24,695 nt of DNA from a virus. The first letter of the stretch is position 1. Each line of letters begins with the position of its first letter. Location of the stretch: the IMG/VR virus record IMGVR_UViG_3300042566_000967, positions 1 through 24,695 of that record; one strand, 5' to 3'. A model generated the notes under the pieces. That model saw nothing but the letters and a program-made list of their open reading frames with translations. It was not told the DNA's origin and ran no database searches. The position numbers and the translations under genes are program-made. Below, piece by piece: positions 7,718-13,735 of this stretch.

Positions 7718-8499
7718 GATTCTGTGCGTTGAATTTTTAAATCTTTAGCTTTGCTTTTACCCAGTGTTTTACGATCACCTTTTAAGTGATCTAGGTATGC
7801 ACCCCAGGCTGAGTTAATTAGGGGATGTCCTTCACCTGTGATCAAATGGCTTGACCAATCAAGCTCTTGTAATGGCAAATGTTTTCTCACAGCATCAAAC
7901 ACAAACGAGTCGTGCCATTCTGCTAGTGTAAAAATGCCCTGTTCGGCATCATCATAATAGCGTTGAAACTGTGTTAAAAAATCTCTTGTGCGTTGACTGC
8001 GCAAATTCATTGCATACAACCCACATTCAGTATATTTGCCACGCCGCCCCAAGAAACAAAGATCTTGATCTGCAGGGCATAGTCCATCCAAGTCATCAAC
8101 TGAGATAGGGCTATGACATACTGTGTCTGCATCCATCCAGATTAACCAATCAGTATCAATGTGTTTGGCACAGTGAAAAATACTGTAGACCTTGTGGGCA
8201 AATCTCACGGCGTCCCATTTGAATCCTTTGCCTGCATCCTTACGTTGCGATCTAACTGGATCAGCACTTACATCACCATTGGCCCTGGGCACACCCTGCC
8301 AACATTGTTTGAATGCAGTGAGTTCATTGACCACAGAGATGTCACGTACTACTAGATTGGGCGCTGTTTCTTGTACGCTACACCCTTCTGCATACACAAC
8401 CAAACTGACAGGCCACGTTTGCAAAAACGTTTGAATCATGCGGCGGCCGTACTTTGCATAACCATCCGCGTTGAAAGTGGTAATTACAGTGTATTTCAT
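7705..8499 (-). CDS. GT-A-like glycosyltransferase 4 (DxD), leftward
   Basis: 264 aa. DWLIWMDADTVCH gives DxD at D123-A-D125. FLGRRGKYTECGLYAMNLRSQRTRDFL is the post-DxD region, WHDSFVFDAVRKHLP the acceptor-side segment, and YLDHLKGDRKTLGKSKAKDL the C-terminal HLKG/basic element. It opens with YTVITTFNADGYAKYG, matching the ITSF start of the other GT-A-like genes. It is a lone leftward gene between two rightward groups. Its start is 11 bases from the rightward gene at 8511, so the short gap must hold any promoter for both; I see no convincing box there. It converges with the gene ending at 7717, overlapping by 13 bases. Confidence 0.8.
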   Translation of the reverse strand: MKYTVITTFNADGYAKYGRRMIQTFLQTWPVSLVVYAEGCSVQETAPNLVVRDISVVNELTAFKQCWQGVPRANGDVSADPVRSQRKDAGKGFKWDAVRFAHKVYSIFHCAKHIDTDWLIWMDADTVCHSPISVDDLDGLCPADQDLCFLGRRGKYTECGLYAMNLRSQRTRDFLTQFQRYYDDAEQGIFTLAEWHDSFVFDAVRKHLPLQELDWSSHLITGEGHPLINSAWGAYLDHLKGDRKTLGKSKAKDLKIQRTESYWT

Positions 8500-8510
8500 C
8501 TCACATACTT

Positions 8511-9359
8511 ATGATCAATAACGTAGCCTATTTTCCTTCTCAATGTGCTCAAAACTCTAGACCCATAATGAGTGCGGTACTGGATCTCTTGCAATCTCGG
8601 GGCATACAAACACAAGAAAACTCCATGACTGCTGATGCGGCCATAATTTGGTCAGTATTGTGGGCAGGGCGCATGGCGCCTAATCAAGCTGTATACGAAC
8701 ACTACCGCAGTCAAAACAAACCAGTAATTATTTTGGAAGTTGGTGCGTTGTATCGTGGGCAAACTTGGAAGGTAGCCGTAAACAACATTACCAGTGCAGG
8801 ATACTATGGACACACGGAAAATTTAGATTGGGACCGTCCTCGAACATTGGGAGTCAGCCAAGCCATAACTTTTAACTCCAATCCTGGGGTGGTTATTGCT
8901 GCCCAACATGCCCGCAGTTTGCAAGTGGCAGGTATTGACATGACACAGTGGGTGTTGGATCAAATCAAATTAGTACGTCGACATACAGATCGCCCAATCA
9001 GTGTGCGTCCGCACCCACGCAACAGATTGAATGTAAGTCAATTGCCACCAGATGTCAAGATAGAACAGCCACATCCTGTTGCTGACACCTACGACAGTTT
9101 TGACATGCGATTTAATTATCATGCGGTGGTCAATTACAATTCAGGACCAGGAGTACAAGCAGCCATTGCTGGATGCAGACCTATAGTGCATGAATCAAGT
9201 TTGGCTGCACCTGTTGGCATGACTATAGCTGATATAGAAAAACCATACGATATCAATCGAGATCAGTGGCTGGTAGAGATCTGCCACACTGAATACACAC
9301 TAGATGAATTGCGTAAAGGAACATGGCTAAAAAGAATAGAACCCGCACTGATCAAATGA
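8511..9359 (+). CDS. GT-B-like phage surface-glycan protein, paralog 4
   Basis: 282 aa, fourth member of the family that opens the window. It shows DRPISVRPHPRNR, AVVNYNSGPGVQAAIAGCRPIV, AAPVGMTIADIEKPYDINRDQW and the C-terminal CHTEYTLDELRKGTW. The loop VNYNSGPGxxAAIAG is very close to VNHNSSPVVGAAIEG of paralog 3. The N-terminal VIILEVGALYRGQTWKVAVN and GITSAGYYGH-type region matches the VGxDSNVFLY / IETALL region of the others. It sits away from the other three copies, next to GT-A-like genes on both sides. There is no clear Shine-Dalgarno before the ATG. It is coupled by ATGA to the following transferase. Confidence 0.72.
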   Translation: MINNVAYFPSQCAQNSRPIMSAVLDLLQSRGIQTQENSMTADAAIIWSVLWAGRMAPNQAVYEHYRSQNKPVIILEVGALYRGQTWKVAVNNITSAGYYGHTENLDWDRPRTLGVSQAITFNSNPGVVIAAQHARSLQVAGIDMTQWVLDQIKLVRRHTDRPISVRPHPRNRLNVSQLPPDVKIEQPHPVADTYDSFDMRFNYHAVVNYNSGPGVQAAIAGCRPIVHESSLAAPVGMTIADIEKPYDINRDQWLVEICHTEYTLDELRKGTWLKRIEPALIK

Positions 9360-10063
9360 CCGACTGCGCTTGCGTTATTCACGGAACTGGTTACGACTGG
9401 ATATATGTCGAACGGCTGTACAACATGTTGAATCGACGACTGAGCGGCGGTTGTAGAATGCATGTTTACACAGAACATGATAGGTCAGTGCCCCCGCACA
9501 TGATCAAACACTGTTTAGAAGAATGGAAAGGCATAAGTGGACCAAAAAAATCTTGGTGGTACAAAATGCAGTTGTTTAATCCTGAACACTACCAAGGCAA
9601 CTTGCTGTATTTTGATTTGGACGTTGTGATCAATGGAGACATCACGTGGATCACACATCTTGACACAGAAAAGTTCTGGACCATAAAAGATTTTAGATAT
9701 TTGCAACACCCCACATTGTCGGGCATCAACAGCAGTATCATGTGGTGGAATGTAAACCGCTATCAATATGTATGGGAAAAATTCAAATCTGAGGATGTGA
9801 CCAAAGTTGTGCGCCAGTATCATGGTGACCAGGACTACCTTAACGCTGTTATTGACTACAACAATCGCAGATACCTTGACGTCAATCGAATCAAAAGTTA
9901 TCGCTGGGAGATTGCTGATGGAGGTTTTGCCTTTCCCATGCGTGTGCCTCGCTCACCAGGTGCAGGTGCAGTGATTGACTCTGACACTTGTGTTATGGTG
10001 TTTCACGGTCACCCCAAGCCACACGAAGTACGTGATCCTAAAATTGTACAACTTTGGGTTTAG
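9356..10063 (+). CDS. GT-A-like glycosyltransferase 5 (DLD, HGHPKPH)
   Basis: 235 aa from the ATG at 9356, chosen because it overlaps the upstream stop as ATGA. An in-frame ATG at 9323 would add 11 basic residues. LLYFDLDVVING holds the DxD (D87-L-D89), HGDQDYLN (156-163) is the acceptor-side D-Q-D segment, and VFHGHPKPHEV (216-225) is the C-terminal diphosphate-binding element. This set differs from the WLDAD group in the window and matches a second type of phage-encoded GT-A-like transferase. SINSSIMWWN-type residues follow the DxD domain. It is the last gene of the sugar locus, and the first TTGACC promoter of the next region begins 11 bases after its stop. Confidence 0.78.
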   Translation: MTDCACVIHGTGYDWIYVERLYNMLNRRLSGGCRMHVYTEHDRSVPPHMIKHCLEEWKGISGPKKSWWYKMQLFNPEHYQGNLLYFDLDVVINGDITWITHLDTEKFWTIKDFRYLQHPTLSGINSSIMWWNVNRYQYVWEKFKSEDVTKVVRQYHGDQDYLNAVIDYNNRRYLDVNRIKSYRWEIADGGFAFPMRVPRSPGAGAVIDSDTCVMVFHGHPKPHEVRDPKIVQLWV

Positions 10064-10073
10064 TTTTGATCGG

Positions 10074-10102
10074 TTGACCAATAATTGACGTTTTGCTATA
10101 AT
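10074..10102 (+). promoter_or_regulatory. sigma70-like early promoter P1
   Basis: TTGACC (10074-10079), 17-base spacer, TGC-TATAAT with the -10 at 10097-10102. The TG one base before the -10 makes it an extended -10 promoter. The start codon is 26 bases after the -10, with AAGGAG in the leader. It shares TTGACCAATAATT with P2 and P3. Confidence 0.85.
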
Positions 10103-10128
10103 TAGGACTTAGCAACAAGGAGTCCTCC

Positions 10129-10335
10129 ATGGGGTACAAGGTTATTGAAGTTGATGCCATGCGTGACAAATACGGAGCCCGTGCAGGACTAGAAGGTCCG
10201 TTCAACTTCTCTGGCCGAGTGCTATACTACGACCCCAAAGAGGGCGCCTACTATGACCCCCGCACTGACTTCTACGTGAGCCAAGCAGAAATGGATGTGC
10301 TCAACCAACAATTTTACGAAATCTTAAAAAGGTAA
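10129..10335 (+). CDS. small conserved-looking phage protein, 68 aa
   Basis: 68 aa, tyrosine-rich, with no recognised domain. The central part reads FNFSGRVLYYDPKEGAYYDPRTDFYVS, where YYDP occurs twice nine residues apart, suggesting a small beta-rich fold. No signal peptide or membrane segment. It has its own strong promoter (P1) and a clear AAGGAG ribosome-binding site 10 bases upstream, so it is almost certainly expressed early. It is followed after 5 bases by the GGCT-fold gene, probably in the same transcript. Function is unknown. Confidence 0.75.
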   Translation: MGYKVIEVDAMRDKYGARAGLEGPFNFSGRVLYYDPKEGAYYDPRTDFYVSQAEMDVLNQQFYEILKR

Positions 10336-10340
10336 TACTT

Positions 10341-10754
10341 TTGTTATACTTTGCTTATGGAATGAACACCAACCGTGAAGGCATGTCTTCTCGCTGTCCG
10401 GGCGCACTGAGCTTGGGCCACGCACGCCTGATTGATCATGCCTTTCGCTTTGCCATTCATGCTGATGTAGTGCCATGCAAGGGCTCCTATGTGGATGGTG
10501 TGCTGTGGCGCATTGACGAGTTTCATTTGAACAGTCTGGACAATCTAGAAGGCTTTCCTTGGTACTATAATCGCGGACAATTTGCAGTGGAACATCGTGG
10601 TGAAGTGTTTGTTGCAGAGTGTTACTTCATGCAACCAGGCAACGAGGACAGCCTGCCCAATCAAAGCTATTTTGACATGGTGGTGCAGGGTTATGAGCAA
10701 CATGGCGTGCCCACAGAACAAGTGTTTAACTCTGTATACGATAGTATTACATAA
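10341..10754 (+). CDS. gamma-glutamylcyclotransferase-fold (AIG2-like) protein
   Basis: 137 aa with a TTG start. The N-terminus MLYFAYGMNTN is the YFAYGSN motif of the GGCT/AIG2 family, and LDNLEGFPWYY places the family's catalytic glutamate at Glu70. The family cleaves gamma-glutamyl-amines or gamma-glutamyl-amino acids to 5-oxoproline. The TTG at 10341 is supported by AAAAAGG (10326-10332) at normal spacing, and no in-frame ATG occurs until after the motif. An ATG at 10357 is out of frame. It lies in the P1 transcript. Canonical Ser in YGSN is Met here (YGMN), a change in the substrate loop. The substrate in infection is unknown; possibilities are glutathione-related or gamma-glutamylated polyamine or base compounds. 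Confidence 0.82.
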   Translation: MLYFAYGMNTNREGMSSRCPGALSLGHARLIDHAFRFAIHADVVPCKGSYVDGVLWRIDEFHLNSLDNLEGFPWYYNRGQFAVEHRGEVFVAECYFMQPGNEDSLPNQSYFDMVVQGYEQHGVPTEQVFNSVYDSIT

Positions 10755-10773
10755 CCCGCCAACTTATCGGGAC

Positions 10774-10802
10774 TTGACCAATAATTTCCAATCTGCTACA
10801 AT
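10774..10802 (+). promoter_or_regulatory. sigma70-like early promoter P2
   Basis: TTGACC (10774-10779), 17-base spacer, extended -10 TGC-TACAAT (10797-10802). It is 28 bases before the ATG of the two-TM protein. The first 19 bases, TTGACCAATAATTTCCAAT, are identical to P3. Confidence 0.85.
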
Positions 10803-10829
10803 AGTGGCATACAAAGCAAAAAGGATTAT

Positions 10830-11054
10830 ATGAATATTCGTGTTAAAGCCGCAGTCAGAACCGTGTTGATCCTCAGCGGATTTGCATTAGTTAGTATTGC
10901 AGTTCAATTAATACTAAAGTATACACCTCCAGAAATGATAGCGCCTGCTTTGGCTACTGTGGCCATTGGGGCAATGGTGTATCTTCTGTATACTATAGTA
11001 TTAGGGCAGATTCGCTCGGAAGAAATACTTAAAGCACTCAACACTAAAGGTTGA
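10830..11054 (+). CDS. small two-TM membrane protein
   Basis: 74 aa. Two hydrophobic helices are predicted by eye at about residues 11-29 (TVLILSGFALVSIAVQLIL) and 38-58 (APALATVAIGAMVYLLYTIVL), with a basic N-terminus (MNIRVKAAVR) and a charged tail. By the positive-inside rule both ends face the cytoplasm. It has its own early promoter (P2) and an AAAAAGGA ribosome-binding site. Its stop codon overlaps the -35 of the next promoter. No family is recognised. Early small membrane proteins of phages often act on the host envelope (exclusion, lysis timing), but nothing in the sequence settles that here. Confidence 0.75.
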   Translation: MNIRVKAAVRTVLILSGFALVSIAVQLILKYTPPEMIAPALATVAIGAMVYLLYTIVLGQIRSEEILKALNTKG

Positions 11055-11079
11055 CCAATAATTTCCAATTTGCTATAAT
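11051..11079 (+). promoter_or_regulatory. sigma70-like early promoter P3
   Basis: TTGACC (11051-11056), 17-base spacer, extended -10 TGC-TATAAT (11074-11079). The -35 overlaps the stop codon of the preceding membrane-protein gene. It leads to the AAA+ ATPase with a leader of about 40 bases and an AAGGAG site. Confidence 0.88.
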
Positions 11080-11124
11080 ACACACATAGACAGCAAAGTT
11101 CAACAGCACACCAAGGAGCCAACC

Positions 11125-12153
11125 ATGAGTGCAATTCGTATCGTTCGCGGCGTTTACCGCAACAAAACTGTTCAAAATCAAGTGTTCACTTTGGTGAGCG
11201 GATTTCAAACTGGTGCCAAAGGTGGCTATGTCACCGTGCAAAATGATGGTACCTTTCCTAACTGCCCTGATGCCATCCGCATCAAGGTAGAAAACATTTC
11301 AGACATTGAGTATACTTCAGGAGAGCATGTGCAAGAAAATACTGTGAAATTCAAACCCACTGTGGTGGCAGAGACTGATGAACAAGCCATGGACCGTATC
11401 CGTGAGCGTTTTGACATCCTGCATGAGATGACCAAGGCCTGTGTGAGCGGCGACATTCGTGCTATGATTGTGAGTGGCCCTCCGGGCGTGGGCAAGAGCT
11501 ACGGCGTGGAGCAAGAGATTGACAAGGCCTGTTTGTTTGACAAGCTGGCCAGCAAACGCCTTAAGGCTGAAGTTGTTAAAGGCTCAGCCAGCCCTATTGG
11601 CCTGTACCAAACCTTGTACAAGTATTCAGATCCCAATTGTGTGTTGGTATTTGATGACTGCGACTCAATCCTGTTGGATGACGTTGCACTGAATTTGCTG
11701 AAGGGTGCCTTGGACTCCGGCAAGAAGCGTAAGATTTCCTGGTTGTCGGACAGTCGCGTTTTGCGAAGCGAAGGCATTCCAGACAGTTTCGAGTTCAAGG
11801 GTTCGGTAATTTTTATTACCAACTTGAAGTTTGATACCATGCGTTCGCAGAAACTGCGGGACCACTTGGATGCATTGCAAAGCCGATGCCACTACTTGGA
11901 CTTGACACTTGACACCATGCGTGACAAGGTCCTGCGTATCAAGCAGATTGCCAAGGACGGTGTGTTGTTTGCAGACTATGACTTTGACGAGTGTGTGCAG
12001 GACGAGATCATTGCCTTCATGGACGAGAACAAAAATCGTCTGCGTGAGATGAGTTTGCGTATGGCTCTTAAGATTGCAGACTTGCGCAAGATGTCAGTGT
12101 TAAACTGGAAGCGTCTTGCAGAGACCACTGTTATGAAACCCGCAGGAGCCTAA
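11125..12153 (+). CDS. AAA+ family ATPase
   Basis: 342 aa. The N-terminal part (1-80) is beta-rich (SGFQTGAKGGYVTVQNDG) and unlike any domain I can name. The AAA+ core follows: Walker A GPPGVGKS (118-125), Walker B VLVFDDCD (173-180), sensor 1 in VIFITNLKF (Asn233) and a candidate arginine finger in ALQSRCHYL (Arg254). The all-helical lid lies at about 260-335. Clamp-loader and Cdc48-like ATPases share this layout, but gp44-type clamp-loader motifs are not evident. It is preceded by its own strong promoter P3, so it is made early and at high level. Two small genes follow immediately. Its partner and role (remodelling of a host or replication protein) are not shown by the sequence. Confidence 0.88.
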   Translation: MSAIRIVRGVYRNKTVQNQVFTLVSGFQTGAKGGYVTVQNDGTFPNCPDAIRIKVENISDIEYTSGEHVQENTVKFKPTVVAETDEQAMDRIRERFDILHEMTKACVSGDIRAMIVSGPPGVGKSYGVEQEIDKACLFDKLASKRLKAEVVKGSASPIGLYQTLYKYSDPNCVLVFDDCDSILLDDVALNLLKGALDSGKKRKISWLSDSRVLRSEGIPDSFEFKGSVIFITNLKFDTMRSQKLRDHLDALQSRCHYLDLTLDTMRDKVLRIKQIAKDGVLFADYDFDECVQDEIIAFMDENKNRLREMSLRMALKIADLRKMSVLNWKRLAETTVMKPAGA

Positions 12154-12154
12154 C

Positions 12155-12271
12155 ATGTATGAAATTTGGGATGGTGACTTGTACTTGTACTCGGTGGATA
12201 CTGAGTACGAAGCAGATGAACAGCGTGAAGCAGGCTTCACAGTTAAATATTTAGAATACTACGGAGCGTGA
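12155..12271 (+). CDS. 38-aa acidic small protein
   Basis: ATG at 12155 just after the AAA+ stop, with AGGAG (12144-12148) in the preceding gene's 3' end as ribosome-binding site. The product is MYEIWDGDLYLYSVDTEYEA followed by DEQREAGFTVKYLEYYGA, tyrosine-rich and strongly acidic. It ends one base before the next ATG. Good Shine-Dalgarno, exact packing between two genes and non-random composition support it as real. Possibly a small adaptor or inhibitor; no family recognised. Confidence 0.6.
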   Translation: MYEIWDGDLYLYSVDTEYEADEQREAGFTVKYLEYYGA

Positions 12272-12272
12272 T

Positions 12273-12488
12273 ATGGAAAAATTTGCAGTTTTTGTCGGTA
12301 CAGTTGTGCTTGCTATTGCAGGAGTTCTGTTACTGAGTTTCTTACTGAGCTGGCCAGTGTACATGCTGTGGAACGGTTGCTTGGTGAGTGCCGTAGCAGG
12401 GGTCAGTGAAGTGACTTGGTTGCAAGCCTGGGGTATTACCATCCTGTTCAGCTTCCTTTTTAAGACATCAGTCAACTCAAAAGCATAA
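12273..12488 (+). CDS. small membrane protein, 71 aa
   Basis: 71 aa with a long hydrophobic N-terminal segment (residues 4-32, FAVFVGTVVLAIAGVLLLSFLLSWPVYMLW-type) and a second at about 47-63 (TWLQAWGITILFSFLFK). WNGCLV between them and VTWLQAWGI resemble the short 'WN...FWQAWGL' membrane proteins common in aquatic phages. CGGAG lies 6 bases before the ATG. It is the last gene of the AAA+ operon, with terminators immediately downstream. Unknown function; it could anchor the AAA+ protein or its small partner at the membrane. Confidence 0.72.
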   Translation: MEKFAVFVGTVVLAIAGVLLLSFLLSWPVYMLWNGCLVSAVAGVSEVTWLQAWGITILFSFLFKTSVNSKA

Positions 12489-12502
12489 CCCTCCAAGGTT
12501 AT

Positions 12503-12530
12503 CCCGGGCATTGGTTGGCTCCGGCCCGGG
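12503..12530 (+). other. GC-rich hairpin downstream of the AAA+ operon
   Basis: CCCGGGC (12503-12509) pairs perfectly with GCCCGGG (12524-12530) around a 14-base loop. It lacks a T-run, so it is more likely an mRNA 3'-end stabiliser or an accessory to the terminator just after it. Confidence 0.55.
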
Positions 12531-12536
12531 CTTTGT

Positions 12537-12570
12537 GACAGGTACCCTTAAAAAAGGTACCTGTCTTTTT
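12537..12570 (+). terminator. intrinsic terminator after the AAA+ operon
   Basis: GACAGGTACC (12537-12546) and GGTACCTGTC (12556-12565) form a perfect 10-bp stem with a 9-base A-rich loop, followed by TTTTT (12566-12570). The last two T residues are also the first bases of the next promoter's -35, so termination of one unit and initiation of the next are fused. Confidence 0.88.
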
Positions 12571-12597
12571 GACTTTTATTTGTGCATGTGCTACTAT
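12569..12597 (+). promoter_or_regulatory. leaderless-type promoter L1 (radical SAM operon)
   Basis: TTGACT (12569-12574), 17-base spacer, extended -10 TGC-TACTAT (12592-12597). Only 7 bases separate the -10 from the ATG at 12605, so the expected +1 falls at or within a base or two of the start codon. There is no room for a Shine-Dalgarno. Confidence 0.72.
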
Positions 12598-12604
12598 ATA
12601 CACA

Positions 12605-13735
12605 ATGCCTTTTTGTTTTTCTCCTTGGACCAATATTGATGTCAGCCCCGTGGGTGACATTGCTCCTTGTTGTAAATTTATTACCGAGTCCTACAATCAA
12701 AAATTCAACATCAGTGAACACACTGTACACGATTATCGTGGCAGTGCTTTTTTGCAATCCGTACAACAAGATTTTCGTGCAGGGCAGTGGCCTGCAGGTT
12801 GCACACGATGCCAGATTGAAGAACAAAACAAAATTCAAAGCAAACGCCAATTGGATTTTGACCGTTGGCAATCACATTATATTGCCTACAATCTTGAACA
12901 AGATGGGTTTGTAACAGCCAGTATTGCATTTGGTAATACTTGTAATCTCACATGCATCACATGCAATCCTTATAGTAGTAGTCGTTGGCGGCATGAGTAC
13001 CAAACCATTTATCTCAAAGACGTAAAGAATTTTCATTTTTACAAAGATGATTTTGTGCAGGACTTGGTACAGTCGGCACCACATTTAGTACACATTGACA
13101 TACCTGGTGGCGAGCCATTTCTAAGTGGTGTTGCAGAACAGCATGCATTGTTGCAACACTATGTTGACACCAACCAAGCTAGTAACATTACACTGCACTA
13201 TACCACCAATGTGACCACTTATCCTAATCAGGAATGGTGGAACTTATGGCAACACTTCAAAGAAGTTGACATGCAGTTGAGCATAGATGGTGTGGGCGAA
13301 CGCTACAACTATATTCGTTATCCAGGTGACTGGGATCAGATACAGCCAAATATCCAAAGATATTTGGAGTGCCAAACTCTGCCAAATTTTTGTCTCAGCG
13401 TGAGTCACACTGTGAGTGCGTACAACATCTATTATCTTGACGAATTTTTTACGTGGTGTTATAATACAGCACTGCCTACGCCTTGGTTGGGTCGTGTACA
13501 CAATCCTGCGCACATGCGGCCTAGTGTGTGGCCAGATTGTGCAAAAAAAATCATAATTGAAAAATTAAAAACCAGTGCGTACAAGAATGTACAACCTTGG
13601 GCAGAGTTATTAACACGCACCGACGACAGTGGGGTTTTTGAAGAATTTAAAAACAAGTTACATGCGCATGATCAATTTCGTGGACTTGACTTCAAAAAAA
13701 CTTTTCCAGAATTATCTAAATTTATTATATCATGA
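12605..13735 (+). CDS. radical SAM protein with N-terminal twitch/SPASM-like cluster
   Basis: 376 aa. The canonical radical SAM motif is CNLTCITC (Cys113, Cys117, Cys120), which holds the 4Fe-4S cluster that cleaves SAM. IPGGEP (167-171) is the GGE motif binding the SAM amino group, and LSIDG lies on a later strand. Before the core is a second set of cysteines: Cys4, Cys22-Cys23 (DIAPCCKF) and Cys66-Cys69 (CTRC), typical of a twitch/SPASM auxiliary cluster, but N-terminal instead of C-terminal. I start it at the ATG at 12605 because MPFCFSPW is the usual opening of this type and because the promoter leaves no room for the longer reading from 12569. It is coupled by ATGA to the 2OG-oxygenase-like gene. 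Substrate unknown; a peptide, sugar or nucleotide modification is possible. Confidence 0.9.
   Translation: MPFCFSPWTNIDVSPVGDIAPCCKFITESYNQKFNISEHTVHDYRGSAFLQSVQQDFRAGQWPAGCTRCQIEEQNKIQSKRQLDFDRWQSHYIAYNLEQDGFVTASIAFGNTCNLTCITCNPYSSSRWRHEYQTIYLKDVKNFHFYKDDFVQDLVQSAPHLVHIDIPGGEPFLSGVAEQHALLQHYVDTNQASNITLHYTTNVTTYPNQEWWNLWQHFKEVDMQLSIDGVGERYNYIRYPGDWDQIQPNIQRYLECQTLPNFCLSVSHTVSAYNIYYLDEFFTWCYNTALPTPWLGRVHNPAHMRPSVWPDCAKKIIIEKLKTSAYKNVQPWAELLTRTDDSGVFEEFKNKLHAHDQFRGLDFKKTFPELSKFIIS

Noticed and set aside
8500-8560. Possible late box (CATAAGTA on the minus strand) upstream of the leftward transferase at 8499
   Set aside because: Two mismatches from TATAAATA, unlike the exact boxes at 4947-4964, and no supporting leader.
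10345-10359. TATACT followed by six bases and ATG at 10357, resembling the leaderless-promoter pattern
   Set aside because: The ATG is out of frame with the GGCT-fold protein and meets a stop after one codon; the TTG at 10341 has a proper Shine-Dalgarno and yields the YFAYG motif.
11499-11840. 113-codon reading frame antisense to the AAA+ gene
   Set aside because: It is opposite the Walker A/B core, has no ribosome-binding site and shows no domain-like sequence.
12569-12604. Twelve-residue N-terminal extension of the first radical SAM protein
   Set aside because: It would be encoded within the promoter itself, and the homologous opening is MPFCFSPW at 12605.
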